Of a stretch of 28,766 nucleotides of DNA, positions 7,317 to 14,950 are shown piece after piece. Below the pieces are notes generated by a model. It did not search any database. It was not told the DNA's origin and saw only the letters and a program-made list of their open reading frames with translations. Origin of the DNA: a virus; the IMG/VR virus record IMGVR_UViG_3300022542_000461, positions 1-28,766 of that record, one strand, 5' to 3'. The translations under genes and the position numbers were made by a program. Numbering within the stretch: position 1 is the first letter of the stretch; every line of letters starts with the position of its first letter.

Positions 7317-8538
7317 CTTCTTCCTCCTCTTCGGTGCTGTACTCATAGGTAACCCCTTCCACCTGGAAGCGCCCACCAAACGGCTGTACCGAGGTCGGGT
7401 GTACAGCACCCTCGATGACTTGGCTGTAGGCAAAGCCGTACTGCCAGTCAGCAAAGGGGTCGTAGTCTGGGTCCAATCCACACAGACAGCCCATCACTGT
7501 CCAGCTCTGGGACTGTCCCTTATCGCCTCGCCAGGAGTAACCCTGGTTGCGATGGAAGTGGCAGCACAGCCCGCTAGACCGGACCTTCTCACCCATCCAC
7601 TTTGCGGCGTGCTTGATGTTGGCGTTCATGCGGAATGGCCCATGCGTCACGATGAACCCGGCGTAATCGATCCGGCCGGGGAAGGGCATGTACATGATCC
7701 CCCTCTTCCTGAGGCCCAGGATAGAGTCAATCGAGAGCATCTGGTTGCCGTCCTCGTTACGTAGGTTCACCAGCTCAGGACCTCGATTCCAGAGGTAACG
7801 CTGGAGTCGGAATTCATGGTTACCATCGAGCCAGATCTGCTCCGCATTAGGGACCGCCTGCCGGTGGTAGTCCAACATGTGCCGTGTCCCCGAGAACTCC
7901 TTCTCCATGTCGAAGAACCGCGTTGGGTTCTTGAGGAAGACAGAGATCGTGTAGGCGTCCAGCATATCCCCGCAGTAGAAGATCTTGTCGGGTTGGTAGT
8001 CGATGAGCGCCCGCTGTACGGCTAGCCATAGACCCTTCTCCTGGAAGGGGTAGTGCAGGTCACCGATATAGAAGGCACGCTCGCCTTCCTGTACATCAGT
8101 CAGGACCGCTACCAGAGGCGCCTCCTTGATGGCGAATAGCCCCTGCTCATAGCGGAGCTGGCGACGGGCGGCATTACTTGCAGCCTCCGCGCATCGGGGG
8201 TCGCAGTAGACATTGGTCTCCGACTTCGGTGGGAATATCTGCCCGCAGTACGCGCACTCCCGTTCAGCTAACGCAGGCTTGACCTCCCGTCCCTGTTGCA
8301 CCTGTTTCTTGCAGAGTGGCGAGCAATACTTCTGGTTCGCTGGTCGGACCTCCGGCAGCGTCCGCTTGCAGCCCTCTCGGGCACACGGCACGCGCTCCCG
8401 CTTCGTGGGGCCGGACTGCCGCTCGGCATATTCTACTGCACGGCGGCACTTCCCCGAGCAGTACCTCTTATTAGGTACGTCATCCTCGAGGATCTCGGTT
8501 GTGCAGCCCTTGCGGGCGCAGATTCTCTTCTTAGTCAT
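7303..8538 (-). CDS. Metallophosphoesterase with three N-terminal zinc fingers
   Basis: A 411-residue protein. Residues 1-120 hold three tandem fingers of the same layout: C7/C12 with C27/C31, C52/C57 with C72/C76, and C95/C98 with C112/C116. From about 155 the calcineurin-like phosphoesterase follows: GDLH (D160, H162), GDMLD (D191), GNHE (N240, H241), THG (H299) and CHFH (H327, H329), where Cys replaces the usual Gly of GHxH. The C-terminus is an acidic run. It may be a nuclease or phosphatase guided to nucleic acid by its fingers. The ATG at 8538 follows GAGGAGGG and overlaps the TGA of the Rad50 C-half gene. Confidence 0.85.
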   Translation of the reverse strand: MTKKRICARKGCTTEILEDDVPNKRYCSGKCRRAVEYAERQSGPTKRERVPCAREGCKRTLPEVRPANQKYCSPLCKKQVQQGREVKPALAERECAYCGQIFPPKSETNVYCDPRCAEAASNAARRQLRYEQGLFAIKEAPLVAVLTDVQEGERAFYIGDLHYPFQEKGLWLAVQRALIDYQPDKIFYCGDMLDAYTISVFLKNPTRFFDMEKEFSGTRHMLDYHRQAVPNAEQIWLDGNHEFRLQRYLWNRGPELVNLRNEDGNQMLSIDSILGLRKRGIMYMPFPGRIDYAGFIVTHGPFRMNANIKHAAKWMGEKVRSSGLCCHFHRNQGYSWRGDKGQSQSWTVMGCLCGLDPDYDPFADWQYGFAYSQVIEGAVHPTSVQPFGGRFQVEGVTYEYSTEEEEEDERV

Positions 8539-9218
8539 GGTGTACCCTCCTCTAGGCTACTGTTGGGTCCAGTTAGCCGCTTGACCTCAGCCTCATCACC
8601 CGGCTTCTCCACCAGGTATGTCACGACAGCAGCATCTGCGAGCTCTTCCTCGTGGCTGACCAAAACGATTTGGATCTCCAGCCGCTGAGCCATCTCACGC
8701 AGGAGCTGGCAAAGGGCCGGGCGGTATTCAGCAGAGACATGCGAGAACGGCTCGTCCAGTATCAGGAGCCGCCGGAGCGGTGGTCGGACGCTGATGGTGA
8801 GCAACACACGGAGTAGGAAGGACACCACGTTGACGACCGACCCGCCCTCGGCGCCCAGGATGGAAGTAGTCACATCCCCATCGGTCATGGTGATGTTCAC
8901 CGAGGCTACCCCACGCTTCAAGTCACTCTCGATACCGATGGTGATGGGCCTGCCGAAAACAGCGCTCAGACCTTCGCTCACCACAGTAGCTAGGGCCTGC
9001 TCGAAGGCGCCCCGCCACTTCTTCTCGAGGCTTTGGAGAATGACCAGCGCCTCCTTGTGGATCTCGGCGTCATGGGTAAGTACAGCGCGGGTCCGCTGGA
9101 CCTCCTCGGCCTGCCGGTCGAGTAGCTCAGCCTGGCCACGCCAGCGCTCCACCCGGCGGTGCAGATCCGCCAGCACCTGGATAGCGATACTGGTATTCTC
9201 AGCTAGTGCTGTCCTCAT
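8535..9218 (-). CDS. Rad50/SbcC-like ATPase, C-terminal half (split gene)
   Basis: A 227-residue protein with only the second half of a Rad50/SbcC ATPase. Residues 1-75 are a helical coiled coil; a signature-like motif is at 120-130 (GAEGGSVVNV), Walker B at 151-157 (LLILDEP), and the switch His at 189 (VSHEE). There is no Walker A, which is found instead in the gene at 10774-11700. The two products must presumably assemble to make a working ATPase with the Mre11-like nuclease. The ATG at 9218 follows GAGGATCTCC. It overlaps the 86-residue coiled-coil gene by 20 bases. A sequencing frameshift cannot explain the split, because three complete genes lie between the halves. Confidence 0.9.
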   Translation of the reverse strand: MRTALAENTSIAIQVLADLHRRVERWRGQAELLDRQAEEVQRTRAVLTHDAEIHKEALVILQSLEKKWRGAFEQALATVVSEGLSAVFGRPITIGIESDLKRGVASVNITMTDGDVTTSILGAEGGSVVNVVSFLLRVLLTISVRPPLRRLLILDEPFSHVSAEYRPALCQLLREMAQRLEIQIVLVSHEEELADAAVVTYLVEKPGDEAEVKRLTGPNSSLEEGTP

Positions 9219-9459
9219 GGAGATCCTCGTTTATCTTAGCTAGGTCCCCCCGGACTTCCTGGACCACCGCCGTGGCATCGTCTAGCATAGCCTGCGCCTG
9301 CTCCTGGAGGTCCTTCTTCACGTCAAACCCAAGGTCGGTGAGCTCCTCCGTAAGGGCGATGGCCTTCTTGTGGGCCTCCTCCTGCCGGGCCTGGAGCAGA
9401 GTGAAGTCCCGCTCCGACTCCCGCAGCTTGTCACGTAGGGCTACCAGCTCGGTGTTCAT
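9199..9459 (-). CDS. Small coiled-coil protein within the split Rad50 cluster
   Basis: An 86-residue, almost wholly helical protein with long heptad-like stretches (ELVALRDKLRESERDF, EEAHKKAIALTEELTDL). It carries no Walker, Cys-hook or membrane motif. It sits directly before the C-terminal Rad50 half, with a start (ATG 9459, GAGGAG upstream) that overlaps the stop of the 101-residue gene. Position and shape suggest that it supplies coiled coil missing from the split Rad50, but that is inference. It could also be an unrelated helical adaptor. Confidence 0.75.
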   Translation of the reverse strand: MNTELVALRDKLRESERDFTLLQARQEEAHKKAIALTEELTDLGFDVKKDLQEQAQAMLDDATAVVQEVRGDLAKINEDLHEDSTS

Positions 9460-9761
9460 GACTTCTCCTCGTGGTAGTAGTGCAAGAGTGCGATGTCGAG
9501 GATAAGAATTGCCTCATCGCGTGTCACAGAGAAGGCGCTCTCCGCCTCCTGGCTTGAGTCGTAGTACAGCGCGAGATAGTCAAGCTCTTCCCCCACAACC
9601 TCTACGGCCACGTTGTTGATTGCTTGGCTGCTGTACTCCGGGCAATCGAGGGAGCCCGCAGCCATCGTGCCAATCTCTACTCGGCTGGTGGGGTACAGCC
9701 GTAGCATTTCCTCCATCCCCTTTAGGACCTGTTCTCCGGTCATGCCTATTGCGTGTGTCAT
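9456..9761 (-). CDS. Hypothetical 101-residue protein in split Rad50 cluster
   Basis: The start overlaps the Mre11-like gene's TGA in an ATGA arrangement, and the stop overlaps the coiled-coil gene's start. The product (MTHAIGMTGEQVLKGMEEML at the N-terminus) is acidic and has an alpha/beta appearance, with a Tyr-rich patch (EELDYLALYYDSS) and a C-terminal helix ending HYYHEEKS. No family is recognised. Conserved placement with the nuclease complex would suggest an accessory factor. Confidence 0.65.
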   Translation of the reverse strand: MTHAIGMTGEQVLKGMEEMLRLYPTSRVEIGTMAAGSLDCPEYSSQAINNVAVEVVGEELDYLALYYDSSQEAESAFSVTRDEAILILDIALLHYYHEEKS

Positions 9762-10777
9762 AGTCCTACCTCCTCAAGATATTTCTTTGCAAGCTGCGCT
9801 GCCTCATCACTGAGGTTCCCGAGCTCAGCGAGCGCCTCGTCTAGGGTTAGTTCTTCTGCCTGAAGACCGGCCGATACCGTCCCGATGAAATGCTGGACCT
9901 CATCGCTGACGCCTTCCTCGTCTATCGGCCGGTCCTCAAAGACTTCTCCGGCGGGCAGGACCTTTGTAAGTCCATGTCGAGTCAGCTTAACTTGAGCCCC
10001 GTAGGAGTCCGCTTCATCGAGCTCGTTTGGCACCTCCAGCATGGTGACGAAGAGCCCCCGCGAGAGATTAGAGATAGTGCGGGAGATCCTAGAGATACTC
10101 CCGACGTTTGCGAAGTGCTTGTCCTTCTTCTTACCCAGAGAGTGGATGCCCAGGTCCTCATGTATGTGGCCACACATCACCACGTCGATGCCCTCTAGCG
10201 GTAGCTCGGTCACATTCACTGAGCTGTACATTCGCTGGGCGCCGGGTGGAAGGATGGGGCCGTGGGCTACCATGACGACGGCCGGGCGCTGCTTAAACTG
10301 CCCGGCGACATCCTTTTCTTCCTCTGTTAGGACGTAGTAGTCTGGGTCTGCGGCCTTCTCGTCGTCCCATGGGCGGCCTACTAGCAGCACATTGCCCAAG
10401 AGGTAAGGGCCGTTGAGAACCGTCAGAACCTCCGCCTTGCATAGTGTCCCAAGTGGCTGCTTGTCTAGGCTGCTGAGACCCTCGGGACCAAGGTCATGGT
10501 TACCTGGCACAACCAGGTGCGGGCGCCGGTCGGATGCCGGTAGCACCAAGTGGTCACCGAACAAATAGATGCGCTGGTTCACCAGCCGGTGGCTGACCCG
10601 GTTCGGGCGCTTCTGGTGGAAGACGTCACCTGTGCATACGGTAGCCGCGCATCCCAAGTCGGCCGACATGTCCCGCACCTCCATCAACTTCTCATAGATG
10701 CTGGTGCAGTAGTCGTCGATGCGCCCGAGTGGCGGCTTATCGGCGATGTGGGGGTCTGAGTAAAAGAGTATTCTCAT
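9758..10777 (-). CDS. sbcD: Mre11/SbcD-like nuclease
   Basis: A 339-residue calcineurin-like nuclease. It has all phosphoesterase motifs: D8 and H10 in YSDPH, D51 in GDVFH, N93/H94/D95 in GNHD, H172 in AHG and H204/H206 in GHIH. Mre11/SbcD trims and cuts DNA ends and hairpins under control of the Rad50/SbcC ATPase. The ATG at 10777 is preferred to a GTG at 10789: it overlaps the TGA of the Rad50 N-half gene, has GAGAGGTG upstream, and starts the domain exactly. The C-terminal part is helical and acidic, as expected for the Rad50-binding region. Confidence 0.92.
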   Translation of the reverse strand: MRILFYSDPHIADKPPLGRIDDYCTSIYEKLMEVRDMSADLGCAATVCTGDVFHQKRPNRVSHRLVNQRIYLFGDHLVLPASDRRPHLVVPGNHDLGPEGLSSLDKQPLGTLCKAEVLTVLNGPYLLGNVLLVGRPWDDEKAADPDYYVLTEEEKDVAGQFKQRPAVVMVAHGPILPPGAQRMYSSVNVTELPLEGIDVVMCGHIHEDLGIHSLGKKKDKHFANVGSISRISRTISNLSRGLFVTMLEVPNELDEADSYGAQVKLTRHGLTKVLPAGEVFEDRPIDEEGVSDEVQHFIGTVSAGLQAEELTLDEALAELGNLSDEAAQLAKKYLEEVGL

Positions 10778-11700
10778 TGGAACGGGCACCTCTCGCAGAC
10801 TTCAGCTTCCTCGCACGCACATGCGTAGTCCTTGCGCAGCTTCTCCACGAAAGGCGCGGCCTTCTCGACCAGGCCATCCGCGGCGTCGGCTTCCGCGCGC
10901 GCACGCGCGTAGCGTTCTATTATAGGTCTCACCTCCAGCAGGGTCTCGACCTTGCCGGTGGCTATGCCAAGGTCCAGCCCGATGGTCTCGAGGTCCACGT
11001 TCACCAGTTTCGCCAGCAGTGCTAGCTTTGCATGAATTTCCTGGACACGCTCCGCTGTTGACTGAGCCTTAGTGGCGATACGCAGGGCCTCCTCGAGCCC
11101 ATCGAGCTGGGCCTGTAGCTTCTCCACATCTGGGAGGGCTTCGCGTTGCTCCTTCAGCTCCTCTAGCTGGGTGGCCTTAGCCTCGGCCTCACGCCGGAGC
11201 CGGTCGCCCACCTTCTTACACTCCATCTGGGCAGTGACCACGGCATCCAGGCGCGTGACCTTACCGAAGATCTTGGCCTGCCGGGACCCGCTCTCGCTCA
11301 GCACAAACACCGGGTCGAACTGGTCCTGGAGCTGGGGTGTGAGGCGGGTGTCCTTGTCTACCTCTATCTCCCCTATCGCCAGGCGCTCTCGGATCTCCTC
11401 GGGTACGTCATGCCCAACCTTGAAGAACATCTTCCCGTCGATACCGTAGGTGGCGCTCTTGCCACGCTCCTTCTGCCAAGTCACGCAGCAGTCATCGAAC
11501 TCTAGGACGACAGTGCACTCCTTCTCGCCCTGCCGGATGAAGTCATCCCCTGTGGCGTTCAGCAGAGCACACCGAATGGCCCGGAGGATGGCGCTCTTAC
11601 CCGCACGGCCAGGGCCAACGAGCACAGTGAGCTGCCCGAGCTCGAGCTCGGCAGACTTGATGCTCTGGAAGTTGGTGACCCTAACTGTCTTCAGGCTCAT
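10774..11700 (-). CDS. Rad50/SbcC-like ATPase, N-terminal half ending at zinc hook
   Basis: A 308-residue protein. Residues 1-150 are the N-lobe of an SMC-like ATPase with Walker A GPGRAGKS at 29-36 and the Q-loop region. A coiled coil follows (about 155-290), and the protein stops at CxC (C294, C296) and CERC (C302, C305), which resembles the zinc hook that normally lies at the tip of the Rad50 coil. No signature or Walker B motif is present; they are in the gene at 8535-9218. The ATG at 11700 follows GGAGGGACGG. The 3' end overlaps the Mre11-like start, so the two are coupled. Confidence 0.9.
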   Translation of the reverse strand: MSLKTVRVTNFQSIKSAELELGQLTVLVGPGRAGKSAILRAIRCALLNATGDDFIRQGEKECTVVLEFDDCCVTWQKERGKSATYGIDGKMFFKVGHDVPEEIRERLAIGEIEVDKDTRLTPQLQDQFDPVFVLSESGSRQAKIFGKVTRLDAVVTAQMECKKVGDRLRREAEAKATQLEELKEQREALPDVEKLQAQLDGLEEALRIATKAQSTAERVQEIHAKLALLAKLVNVDLETIGLDLGIATGKVETLLEVRPIIERYARARAEADAADGLVEKAAPFVEKLRKDYACACEEAEVCERCPFQ

Positions 11701-11911
11701 CCGTCCCTCCGGTCTTGAGATAGCGCAGCGCCTCGCTTAGATTGACTAAGATTGTCAGGTGCCGCACGAGAGTCTGGAGATACCCCAGATCCATGCACTC
11801 TGGTTCTTTACCTTCCTCCACTAGGTAAACGCCACCACACTTACAGACGTAGATACTACCACTCGTTGGTAGCTCTACTTCAGCTACTCGGGTCGTTCCC
11901 TTCTCCTCCAC
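11681..11911 (-). CDS. Small Cys-containing protein
   Basis: A 76-residue protein read from a GTG at 11911 with AAAGGAG eight bases upstream; the frame extends further up but without a site. It has a zinc-binding look, with VCKCGGVYLVEEG and a third Cys in PECMDLG, followed by a Leu-rich helix (LVRHLTILVNLSEALRYL). It overlaps the recA-like gene by 32 bases and the Rad50 N-half gene by 20. No family is known to me. Confidence 0.6.
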   Translation of the reverse strand: MEEKGTTRVAEVELPTSGSIYVCKCGGVYLVEEGKEPECMDLGYLQTLVRHLTILVNLSEALRYLKTGGTDEPEDS

Positions 11912-12935
11912 GGTTCTTCTCCTTTGGTAGAGGGATCTGCCAATCGGTTGGCGCCTTAGCGATGCGCTCCTGTAGCTCAGCGTCACCCTCCAGAATGGGG
12001 CCGAAAGCATCCCGGCGGAACTTCTTCCCGCCATAGGCATACCAGCCCTTGTTGTCCTCGATGATACCCACCTCGACCGCACAGTCTAAGGCGGACCCTA
12101 CCTTGTCGATGCCAGTCTGGAAGTCGATGTCGAACATGCACTCACGATAGGGGTCACCTACCGTACTCTTCACGATGCGGGCCTTGACCTTGATACCCGT
12201 GGGCTTCGTTGGATCCCCTAACCGCTGGGCCTCCACAAGGTGGACCTTCAGGCTAGTCCAGTAGTTGAGAGTCTTCTCGCCCAGCATAGTCATCTCAGGC
12301 TTGCCCCATCGGGAGAACTCGATCTTATGCCGGAGCTGGTTGACAACCACTAGGGCAACACGCTCTCGTGCAATCATCGGGTGTAGCTTACGCAGCGCCC
12401 GGCTTAGCTCCCGTGCGTGGGCCGCTACCGTGGTATCCCCAAAGTCGGCCTCAATGTCGGCCTTGGATGGCGAGCCCGCAATGGAGTCGTAGACGATAGT
12501 CACAAGCCGGTCGGGAAACTTCTCCCGAGAGACCTTAACTACCGTCTGGATCTGCCGCAACACGTCCTCCAAAGTCTCTCCTTGAAGCTGAAGTAGCAAG
12601 TCATCGTCGATGCCCAGGCGTATAGCCCGGTCCTGCCAGTAGCGGCGCTCACTGTCCGCTAGTACGGCGATGCCCCCGCGCCTTTGCGTCTCAGCCAGGA
12701 GGTGAAGGCCAACGGTAGACTTACCGCTAGCCTCCGTGCCAATGATGGTGGTGAGACGGCCGGTCGGTACGCCGGGGTGCCCGAACGTGTAATCCAAGAT
12801 CGGGCATTGGGTCGAGACGTACTCCAGGACCTTAGAGTCAAGCTGCGCACCGGCGCCGACGATGATTCTCTCGTCACCCGTGGCCTCTTGTATCTCCCTA
12901 AGATCCTGGATCTCCCTCTCGTGCTTATTCGGCAT
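11880..12935 (-). CDS. recA: RecA/UvsX-like recombinase
   Basis: A 351-residue recombinase. Walker A GTEASGKST is at 66-74, the strand ending at D150 (RLVTIVYDSIAGS) is Walker B, and VVVNQLRHKI corresponds to the L2-region start. It forms filaments on single-stranded DNA and pairs it with a homologous duplex, driving recombination-dependent replication with the neighbouring SSB and Mre11/Rad50 genes. The ATG at 12935 overlaps the SSB gene by 11 bases; its ribosome-binding site is weak (GCGG). A 6-bp GC hairpin lies just upstream. Confidence 0.9.
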   Translation of the reverse strand: MPNKHEREIQDLREIQEATGDERIIVGAGAQLDSKVLEYVSTQCPILDYTFGHPGVPTGRLTTIIGTEASGKSTVGLHLLAETQRRGGIAVLADSERRYWQDRAIRLGIDDDLLLQLQGETLEDVLRQIQTVVKVSREKFPDRLVTIVYDSIAGSPSKADIEADFGDTTVAAHARELSRALRKLHPMIARERVALVVVNQLRHKIEFSRWGKPEMTMLGEKTLNYWTSLKVHLVEAQRLGDPTKPTGIKVKARIVKSTVGDPYRECMFDIDFQTGIDKVGSALDCAVEVGIIEDNKGWYAYGGKKFRRDAFGPILEGDAELQERIAKAPTDWQIPLPKEKNRGGEGNDPSS

Positions 12936-14016
12936 CCGCTATCGACTTCCGCAAGCGGCCTAAGGCCGCCCCGCCGACCTTACCTTCAGATGTCGGGGCG
13001 GGCTTAGGATCCGGCTCAGTGTCTGGCTTAGCTGCGGACTTCTTCGGCCGCCCACGCTTGGGCTTAGGCTTCTCGGCAGGCTCGGGCTCCGGGGTGGGGG
13101 TAGAGCCACCGGTATCGCTAGGCTCTTCCTCCTCTTCCTCCTCTTCGAGCTTCTCCCGCAGCTTCTCGCCGATCTTCGCTAGATCCTGTTCCAGCTCTTC
13201 ATCTTCTTCCCCCTCTTGCTCCCCCTCGACCTCGCGGAATTCACCCTCAACGGCCGCGGATTCCTCCGCGTCCATTGGGATGGCGCCCTTCTTTAGGCGA
13301 GGCGTCTCACTCGCGCCGCCACCCAGCTCCTCGAAGGGGTCATCCTGGCCCCCCTCGATCAACGCCTCGACCTCACCCTCGCTAAGGTAGGTCACGATCT
13401 GAGTCAGGTCGTACCTATTCTCAACGATCTCGGGATCGCCAGGGAAGGGGCACGGGTCGGTAAGCTGGAGCTTGTATTCAGAGTGCAGGTCCTCCCGCAG
13501 ACGGCGGATGACGATGTTGCGACCCTCCTCCATGTGTGTCAGGTCACCCAGGTTCTCAAACTCATCGTCGATGGCTCGACTGAGCTTGGGACGGATAGCC
13601 ATGACATAGATGTTGTTGTCCACTACATCACCGGCGTCGTCCAGCTTCACCACATTGGCGTAGCTGTTCCAGGTGGGGCGGAGGCGGTCAGCCTCCTTGT
13701 CCAAGCCCTGGTTCCGCAGGCGGAACGAAGTCTCACACACAGGGCAGCGCCCCAACTCCATCTTCTTTCGACAGGCGATGGTGCGGGCTGCGCCGGGAGG
13801 ACCCACGTTGTAGTGAACCGACACCGGCCAGAACCAGGTGTGCTTGCCGGTCTCGGGGTTCACCATGTTGTCATGCGGCGGAAGGATACGAAGGAAGTTG
13901 GGTAGGTACTTTGTCTCACCGCCACGGATCTTGAGGAACCGAGGGCCGGACTCCATCTTCGCCCGGAATTTCTCCGTGGTCTCCGGGTCTACTGTTGGGT
14001 AGCTGTAATCACCCAC
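12925..14016 (-). CDS. gp32-like single-stranded-DNA-binding protein
   Basis: A 363-residue protein with the core of T4 gp32-like phage SSBs: RFLKIRGGETKYLPNFLRIL, HTWFWPVSVHYNVG, then a putative zinc site made by H68, C82, C91 and C94 (CPVC). From about residue 230 the tail is long and Glu-rich, with a run of Glu, then Pro/Glu repeats, then a basic AT-hook-like PKRGRPKK at 319-326 and a short end ADAE. The GTG at 14016 is chosen because AGGAGG lies eight bases upstream; a GTG at 14025 would overlap that site. A possible promoter lies just upstream, inside the primase gene. Confidence 0.85.
   Translation of the reverse strand: MGDYSYPTVDPETTEKFRAKMESGPRFLKIRGGETKYLPNFLRILPPHDNMVNPETGKHTWFWPVSVHYNVGPPGAARTIACRKKMELGRCPVCETSFRLRNQGLDKEADRLRPTWNSYANVVKLDDAGDVVDNNIYVMAIRPKLSRAIDDEFENLGDLTHMEEGRNIVIRRLREDLHSEYKLQLTDPCPFPGDPEIVENRYDLTQIVTYLSEGEVEALIEGGQDDPFEELGGGASETPRLKKGAIPMDAEESAAVEGEFREVEGEQEGEEDEELEQDLAKIGEKLREKLEEEEEEEEPSDTGGSTPTPEPEPAEKPKPKRGRPKKSAAKPDTEPDPKPAPTSEGKVGGAALGRLRKSIADAE
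12955..12969. repeat. GC-rich 6-bp hairpin upstream of recA-like start
   Basis: GCGGCC (12955-12960), TAA, GGCCGC (12964-12969) is a perfect inverted repeat with a 3-base loop. It sits about 20 bases before the recA-like ATG, inside the SSB reading frame. It may be accidental. Confidence 0.45.
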
Positions 14017-14038
14017 TTGATGCACCTCCTAGTGAATC

Positions 14039-14950
14039 TCATGACTGTCCTAACTGTACCATAGGCGGGCTCATACTGTCAAGGGCCTCCGCCAACTGCC
14101 GTTCCGAAGCGGAACCAGGGTCAACACCATCCGGGAGCTGCGCAACACAGACCCGGAACCCCATCGCTACGAGTGCATCGGCGTCCTTCCGAGCGGCGGT
14201 GCGGCCAGCCTCATCGCCGTCCCGCATCACGACGATTCCACGGAAGCCCTTCGTCCGCAGTAGGTCTATCTGGTAGTCACTGAGCGTGGTGCCCAGCGAA
14301 GCTATAGCGTACTGCCTGAGGCGGAGGGCATCGAACACCCCCTCCACCACGATACATAGCGGCGGCGCCACGTTGTCGATGTTGAACAGCGCGTGACTGG
14401 CCCTACTCCCAGAAGGAATTAGGACTTTCTTTTCCAGCACCGACACTATGGCGCGGGCGATGAATGTCCGCAGCTTTCCCTCCGTGTACACCGGGACAAC
14501 AAGGCGATAGGCATAGCGCCCCCGCAAACAGTAGCCCATGTCATACTTCCTGGCCAGCGCAGGGCGGAAGCCCCGGTTCCGTAGGTAGCGGGAGGCCATA
14601 TCGTCTATCCCATTGGAGGGGATGAACTCCTCAGGTAGCTCGATCTCCTGGTCCTTCTGGTCCGGCGCTCGGCGGACGGGGACATAGTTAGTCGTCTCAA
14701 GGATCCGCCGTGCTAGGAGGAAGGCCGAGTACCCCCGCATCCCTACTACCTCTTCAAGGAGTGTGTAGATACTCCCGGACGCCTGGCAGTGGAAGCAGAT
14801 CCACGCACCGTGCTCCGCGCTGATGTAGAGATGCCCCCCACTGTCGCCGCACTCGTCATGCGTGACCAGAATCTCCTTGTCAGAAGATGTCAAGCGGGGG
14901 GCGAGCCCTATGCCCTCTAGGGTGTCCATCAAGAGCTCTACATCAATCAT
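14039..14950 (-). CDS. DnaG-like primase
   Basis: A 303-residue primase. The N-terminal zinc motif is C34, H40, C52, C55 (DECGDSGGH and ICFHC), and a TOPRIM catalytic domain follows, with its acidic motif in CIVVEGVFDALRL and a DxD in IVVMRDGDEAGR. It makes RNA primers at the fork with the DnaB-like helicase encoded two genes upstream. The ATG at 14950 has GAGGCAACG upstream and overlaps the HNH gene's TGA. It lacks a helicase-binding domain of the bacterial size, which is usual for small phage primases. Confidence 0.88.
   Translation of the reverse strand: MIDVELLMDTLEGIGLAPRLTSSDKEILVTHDECGDSGGHLYISAEHGAWICFHCQASGSIYTLLEEVVGMRGYSAFLLARRILETTNYVPVRRAPDQKDQEIELPEEFIPSNGIDDMASRYLRNRGFRPALARKYDMGYCLRGRYAYRLVVPVYTEGKLRTFIARAIVSVLEKKVLIPSGSRASHALFNIDNVAPPLCIVVEGVFDALRLRQYAIASLGTTLSDYQIDLLRTKGFRGIVVMRDGDEAGRTAARKDADALVAMGFRVCVAQLPDGVDPGSASERQLAEALDSMSPPMVQLGQS
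14053..14082 (-). promoter_or_regulatory. Possible promoter for the SSB gene
   Basis: Minus-strand TTGACA (14082-14077) is followed after 18 bases by TACAGT (14058-14053), with TG in the extended -10 position. It lies within the last codons of the primase gene, about 40-60 bases upstream of the SSB start at 14016. The -35 is perfect and the -10 is weak (4/6). It would give the SSB extra expression. Confidence 0.4.

Noticed and set aside
8535-11700. Sequencing frameshift as the cause of the split Rad50
   Set aside because: Three complete genes, including Mre11, lie between the two halves, and each half has its own start and ribosome-binding site.
14877-14900. TTGACA-like motif within the primase gene start
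   Set aside because: No -10 element lies at 15-19 bases.
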